From the NCBI GenBank assembly GCA_947650285.1, contig CANTFL010000228.1, forward strand, positions 62,001 to 126,000: a stretch of DNA of 64,000 nucleotides, given 5' to 3'. Numbering within the stretch: the first letter of the stretch is position 1; the number at the start of each line of letters is the position of its first letter. The notes under the pieces were generated by a model. The model had not been told where the DNA came from. It saw nothing but the letters and a program-made list of their open reading frames with translations, and did no database searches. Positions 58,101 to 64,000 of the stretch are shown here, one piece after another. A program made the position numbers and the translations under genes. The stretch comes from Hyaloperonospora brassicae. Lineage: Eukaryota; Oomycota; Peronosporomycetes; Peronosporales; Peronosporaceae.

Positions 58101-61100
58101 TCGGCGGCCCCAATTATAATCCAAATGCACAATAAGCGGAATATATCGGATTTAAAGGAAAACTAGTACTGTCGTAACCCCTCATAGATACAAGGGTAGC
58201 GCAATGCATACATCTTTTATATTGATCAAGATGAAATTAGTGTGGAATTTGAACCGCTTATATACAATTATTGCTTATGATTGTATTTCTGTCCTCATTG
58301 ATTGACAATCGGCCTGGACGAAATTTCTTTTACGGCTGCTGAAAACTAGCGCTACTCGGTTCCTACCATAACGACCCGTATCTACATATATTGCATACGT
58401 TTCAATTCTCCCAAGTAGTATGCATTGTGGTTTTAAATCGCTTTCACTAAGATCACAGCCAATACAAAGAACTATGACGATATTAAAGGCAGGTCGTGCG
58501 CAGGTATGTTCTTGTTTTAGTGATGTTTCACCAGCAAATATGTATGATTACCACAAGGACCTTTTCACCTTATAACATCTGACTTGTTATAAATTCTGTT
58601 CGAATAGAGGATCTCTTCTAATTTCTTTGAAGAGGAACATGAAAACACAATCCATCTTGTTTCTGTTAGCCAGTGTAAGTAAGATGTTATAATTGTTAAT
58701 AGTACGTAGTCGGGTTATAGCATAAAGCTCCGATAGTATCCATACTATCTCGATCTATTAGGTATAAGGTATAATTAACGACTTCGTCCTAAAAAAGATG
58801 TGCGACTTATGACAAGTTATAGAACTTCGTTCTACTCAAGCTTATAAAACACATTACAACTCGTCAGACATCAAAAAATAAAATATACGAATGTAAGGAA
58901 GTTGGACATGGAGCGTGTACCCAAAGTGAAATGTAACGATGCTTTCGTTTTTCATTTGTTGAGTGTCGAGCTTTTTGGGAGCTTGAAATTTGACGTGTCA
59001 ACAAATCAGGATAAATGATGCGTCTATCTTAAGCATTGAAGGAATCATCATAGTTCTAATAAGGACAAATAATTGTCACGACCGAGCAAAGTTCTCATTG
59101 TAAATCATATAATTTACAATATATGGAATTTTGTTCATTATTTCAACTCCTAGGAGGCGCCGCATCAAAATTTCTCTACCTTCGACTAGCGAACAAGTGA
59201 AGACATTTTTATATCTTAGCTCGTCAATTCTCTTCACCCGCATATGCGAGAGGATCTTCTACAAATATGGACAACCTTTTTCGCGCGTTAGATTATAAAT
59301 ACGAACAGATCGTCGCTGTTTCCATACCAAAAACGTTTCTCATCTAAATTATGCTTATATCCCTATCCCGAACGACCCGCTCTTGACCTAATCAGATCAG
59401 GAATACATATCTGAACAATTGGTGCCGGCCACAAGGTTTTACAAACGTGCTTTACCACGAGACAAATCATATTAGGTTTGACAAAGGCCGTGAATCATCT
59501 TGTCTAAATCTTTTTCATTAATATAGTTAATATTTCGCACCCCTTCTCTTTATTTATCATCGCTTTATGATAAAAATTCTTCAGAAGGATAATACCGTCG
59601 AGAGAGACTCGATTCCATTTTTTACCGTGATATTTTTACTATAAGAAGCACAAGATACCTGATGTCGCTACTTACATAATATGAAATCACAACTATTTGA
59701 CCTGACCATTAGAAAATGTTAAAGGTACCAGGTGCATCCCATTCAGCATGACCTTTACCTGATCTGAACAAGATTTTAAGAAGATGATGTTTTATTTATC
59801 ATCGTTTTACTGAAACCTTTACTTACACAGTTTTTTCACTTCGTCATCGACTTTCTTTTTCCATGAAAACGGGATCAGTGGGTGTAACTTCCTTTGATGT
59901 CCGCGTCAAGTCGTGGTTTAATATTGTGAAATCGACTTCTGCTCGAATGTGGGCCTCATAATCTAGCCTTATACCCGAACTTTAAAAAAAAGATACGCAG
60001 ATGACGCATACATTTATGTACAACAGCACACGCGAGAGATGCATGCCCTAAACTTTCTGAGGATGAGATTAGCCAAATTTCAGCCTGTTGATCTGTTGAC
60101 AAAAGCTTCGAATGCTGCTACATATAGCTAGATATAAATGTCCTCGAAGAATTCGCACAAGTGCTGCAATCGTTCATTCTTGAGCGGCGTACATTATAGC
60201 TATTTTTCGATACTTCTCTCTGTAAAAATAGGTTATGTGTTCTAGATCTTCTAAGTGGGGGGTGTAAGTTCCACTTAGGCTCAGTTGTTTTGTCGAATAT
60301 CTCATAACTTAATCGACCGCAATGTTCGATCATTGAACTCAAAATTCTGGCAAATGATTCGGACCGTATGTATCCTTTACCACTTATTTTTTTTGTCGCG
60401 TGTACTCGCACATTTGTAGGAAGCTCAAAGACAGATCTCTTGCAGAATTACTGCAGCGTAAATCTTATTGAGTCAATAAGATCTCTTTGTGAAATGATTT
60501 ATCCCACCGTTGATCAGCCAGAGTCCTCTTTCCCAGTTGCTGGCGCATTTAATCGCCTCGTCAAGCAGCACGTAGAAAACTGTTCGATGCTGCAAACTTG
60601 TTTAAAAAAGATAGCGTAGAGCCCTTGTGAAGTCGTTGCATACTGGAGATGCCTAAACGCTTCATTAAGGATATGCTAGTCGATGACAAAATTTACTAAG
60701 AATGAAAAAATTTGGACACATGATTGTAGCGTAGATCTTCATGTATTATTGGCCGCTTTAATCAAGCTTCAGTAATCACACTCTTGTGTTATCTAGTGCA
60801 GAGCAAGGTTTACACTTTATACTAATTGGTAACAATCCAATATCAGGTTGAGATGATTTCATCTAATTTTATATCGCGACTTGTTTGTGCATTATTGGTG
60901 ACAAAAATGTTCCAAGTTAACATCATGTAGTCAATAGACACATACCATTTTATCACTGATATAGGAACAAACATATAAATCATACCAATGTTCAGCGCGA
61001 CCTTTTTACACTGACGGCAAATCGATGAATCATCATTTTAGACCCCTTTTACCACGAAAACAAAAAATGTCCAGGTATATTACGAAAATACAAATTGCCC

Positions 61101-61378
61101 CACGTCCTACTATACTTAAGTTAATGTGATACACGTCAAACCACACTACCTTTATAGTTCTCGTTTTACCATTTTACGGCCGTAAATAATCCCCGCCCTG
61201 TTTGGAGAGAAGCGGAGAGAAGTCTGCCGCGGACATTCTGCGATTTCAGCCACCAGTTGCGGGCGTGCTGCGCTTGCAGCCACCAGTATCTGGCTCATAC
61301 GCGATAAACAAGGACGTAAACGGGTCTTCGTGTCATCAATCGCGGCCGTAAATACAGTCACTCGGTGTTAATGTTGTT
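55171..61378. other. long AT-rich gene desert
   Basis: About 6.2 kb with stops in every frame; the longest frames are below 100 codons and without recognisable motifs. No LTR ends, terminal inverted repeats or tRNA could be identified by eye. Confidence 0.6.
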
Positions 61379-61556
61379 GATATTAAAATTATTGTTTTTG
61401 TTGTTGTTTTAGTTGCTATCGTTGATGTTGCTACTACTGTTGCTGCTAATCTTGCTGTTGTAAGAGCTGCGGTTGCTGTTGTTAATTTTATTATCTATTG
61501 TTGATATAGATGCTGCTGTTGATTCCGCTGATGGTACTGCGATTGATATTACTTTT
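61379..61556. repeat. degenerate GTT/GCT trinucleotide tract
   Basis: The sequence is dominated by imperfect GTT, GCT and GAT triplets (for example TTGTTTTTGTTGTTGTTTTAG). It is likely an old microsatellite. It leads into a GC-rich patch, described as the next feature. Confidence 0.6.
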
Positions 61557-61860
61557 CTTCTACTTGTGGGATCGTAAAGTCACGCTCGCCGACGTTTTTG
61601 CGTCGACTTGATCTGTCGTCGTTCCGCATCGGGCGACGTTGACGCTCGCCAATCCTGTCCCGACTCCGGCGGAGTTTGATTCCCATTCCGATTCCGAGCC
61701 AAAGTTGGAGATCGGGTTGTTGACGCAGCAGCCAAAGTAGCGGCAGATGACGGTGCGGTCGCATGTGGCAGAGGTAAATACACGAGATGCAGTCGTGGTA
61801 GTGGATGGGGTCGCGTATACAAAAGCCCGCAAAACGCACGTGCTGGTGCTCAATGACGGA
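61557..61860. other. GC-rich patch of unknown origin
   Basis: About 300 bp with higher GC than the kilobases around it and open in three minus-strand frames (61549-61839, 61560-61853, 61580-61822). Multiple open frames on one strand usually reflect composition rather than coding. Probably a repeat fragment or decayed gene; not recognised. Confidence 0.35.
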
Positions 61861-64000
61861 CAGTGTACATGTGCGTGTTTGTGTAGCTAGAAAAAGACGA
61901 TTGTGGTGCTCCTCCCACCAAGTTGCGTTTAAGACTCACGACACGGTTTATTATAACGATGTGATTCAAGCAACATGCACTTTGAATTGCCAGCACGTAA
62001 TGTAAGCGTTTAAAGGAAAATGCATCGAGCTCATACCGATTGCATTAAAAGACATCATAACCAGAACCAGAACATGAGTCGATGTGCTGCGCTTGAGTTA
62101 TTCGAAATGTGGCTGCATCATGATTGATTGACATGAGAATCACTTGAGTATGCTAGGACGTAATGCATTTTTTATATTTGTGATGACACAGGGCTTTTAC
62201 ATTGTTCCTAAATTATTGACACGTTTTAATGTCAGTTGATAATACCGATATGATCACAGCTTGGTTTCACGAAGAAACGCAAATACTGGTCCGTTTTCCT
62301 TGTAAATAAAAACACTAAATCCTAATGGCGAGGCATATTCTTCTTCGAACAAGATTTTACCAATAAATTTTCGCCGTACTAAGAATGCTACGAAAAAAAT
62401 TCTCGGTCGGCCCCACTGAAACTTCTTCACTTAATGAAAGGAGAGCGTTGCGGAGAAGGACTGGGTTTAAATATCTAAAGGAAATTTAATTTGTGAAAGA
62501 TTGTCACTTTAAGGTCATCATCATTATGTATCGCTTCACCTAGGAGCATGCAATATTACCAATCATCGCTTTTAGGTCATGGTCCGTATATGTTGCACAT
62601 CCACATGAGCCTAGAACATTACTAATTTCTACTAGCAACATTAATTTACTGTTAACTCCTTTACAATTGTAATCAGCGGCTGCTGCACATATTCCTGTAG
62701 ATGTGTATCGAACGTCTATTGACATTTATCGCGCGAAATAGAGATGATGCAATCATCGGTAAAATGAATGCGTAAGGTCGCGCAAGTGATTCTGATGTAT
62801 ATACAGATCGTCGTATATGAAAAATTACTTGAATGCTGTGACTATGCGCTTATTAAAACTGTGTCTAACGTTCTAATCAATATATGGCATATATTGGACG
62901 TCAAAGAATTAGAAAAAAAGCATTAATAGAGTGGATGGACAATTAGTCACCTAGTAGTTGAATTGGAATTACTAAAACATCGATATAACTACCCACTGTT
63001 TCAATTTTACCTTATAGCCGACAAAAACTCGAAGGGTCCTCAACCATTCGAGACCGTTACTCGATGAAAATGACACTCAATTAGTTCTATACTCTACCGT
63101 ATAATGCTGCAAAATTGTCTTCAGCAACATATATTTTGCTGGACCTCAACATCATATATACCCGTTTTCGCTATCAGTCTTCTGCTCCGCTAGTGCAGCA
63201 GCTTTTTAGACATATAGTAGGACTGATGACGAAGCGCCTCAGTAAAGGTTTTTCTTTATACATTGTTTTCATTACTGTAATACTCTATCACGATTCCCTT
63301 TTCTAATTTTACACCGGTGCGCAGCTGTCTCCTTATCAGTATACTTTCATCTATATATGAAGACCGTGTCTCATTCCATCTTTGGTCTTTTTTATCGATA
63401 GTCCTACAGCACTTATGTAAACCCCATTCTTTGCAAGTAAATGTATGGACAATCATACGCAGTGGCAAGGTTTTGGTCAACACGATAGCAAGTATGTCTT
63501 ATGAACACGCTCTGCAATTATACCATTTCATATTTTCACTCGTCTCTTATTTATATATAACATTATCGCCAGCATGATTTGGTCGATAGATGTCGCTTCG
63601 TTCCCGATACCGTTTCATAGATTTCTGGTTGTCCACCATCAGAAGTTTCGCTTTACCATATCCTTCAGTTTAGGTTCTTTACGCTAAGCATATATGATAG
63701 TTCGCATCGACACCTTTTTAGTTTATAATTTGGCGGTAGAAAGTGTCACAATGACTACAATTTCTTCTTTTACAACACCAAAACGTCACAATCAACGTTC
63801 TCTCCCCACTGCTGACTTTCTTGTGCTCTTTTCAGCAGTATGGGCATCATACAATGAGTTTAATTCGACACACTTCCGCATCTCGTACTTCTGTAATTCG
63901 AACCTCGAAACTATCCGTCTTACTAGGTAACGAAATATAATCATGTCTATCTTTAATCTTATTATATGATGCGTGATTATGCTTGTTAGCTCATTACACA
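61861..64000. other. AT-rich DNA to window end, nothing convincing
   Basis: Only short frames (below 90 codons) without recognisable features. Confidence 0.55.

Noticed and set aside
1..64000. secreted RxLR-type or Crinkler effector genes
   Set aside because: Expected in many oomycetes, but no frame shows a signal peptide followed by RxLR/EER or LFLAK motifs.

Overview
The window looks like nuclear DNA of an oomycete, most likely from the Peronosporales (a Phytophthora or downy-mildew relative). The evidence is a short GC-rich block of eukaryotic housekeeping genes with small GT-AG introns (54 to 353 nt), an ER protein ending in RDEL, cytosolic and mitochondrial ribosomal protein genes, and chromodomain-bearing Ty3/gypsy retrotransposons set in AT-rich, gene-poor DNA. 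No species can be named from the sequence alone.

Layout. (1) 1-6868: a decayed minus-strand Ty3/gypsy element (copy A), cut off by the window start. (2) 6.9-11.6 kb: gene-poor DNA. (3) 11.6-30.4 kb: the host gene island. It holds a small membrane-protein candidate (-), alanyl-tRNA synthetase (+), a 231-bp near-perfect foldback sequence, mitochondrial ribosomal protein mS34 (+, 2 exons), an ER-luminal thioredoxin-fold protein related to PDIA6/P5 (+), ribosomal protein uS12/RPS23 (+, 2 exons), glyoxalase II (+, 2 exons) and a mitochondrial MutS homologue of MSH1 type (-, 6 exons). (4) 30.57-31.01 kb: a solo LTR of family C with a perfect 5-bp target-site duplication. (5) 31.9-39.7 kb: copy B, a second member of the copy A family with both 517-bp LTRs. 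(6) 43.66-51.38 kb: element C, a different Ty3/gypsy family with 438-bp LTRs; it appears to split a decayed host ORF. (7) 52.05-52.49 kb: an old diverged solo LTR of family C. (8) 52.5-64 kb: AT-rich DNA with no convincing gene.

The host genes share a translation and organelle-maintenance flavour (tRNA charging, cytosolic and mitochondrial ribosomes, mitochondrial DNA repair), but oomycete gene order does not imply operons. I see no pathway cluster, CRISPR array, rRNA or convincing tRNA.

The most interesting structure is in the retroelements. Both families carry a long open frame on the strand opposite to gag-pol, beginning 107-133 bp inside the 3' LTR and ending in a coiled coil that lies antisense to the integrase C-terminus and chromodomain. 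Copies A and B also share identical disabling mutations in the reverse transcriptase region, suggesting that an already defective element was spread in trans.
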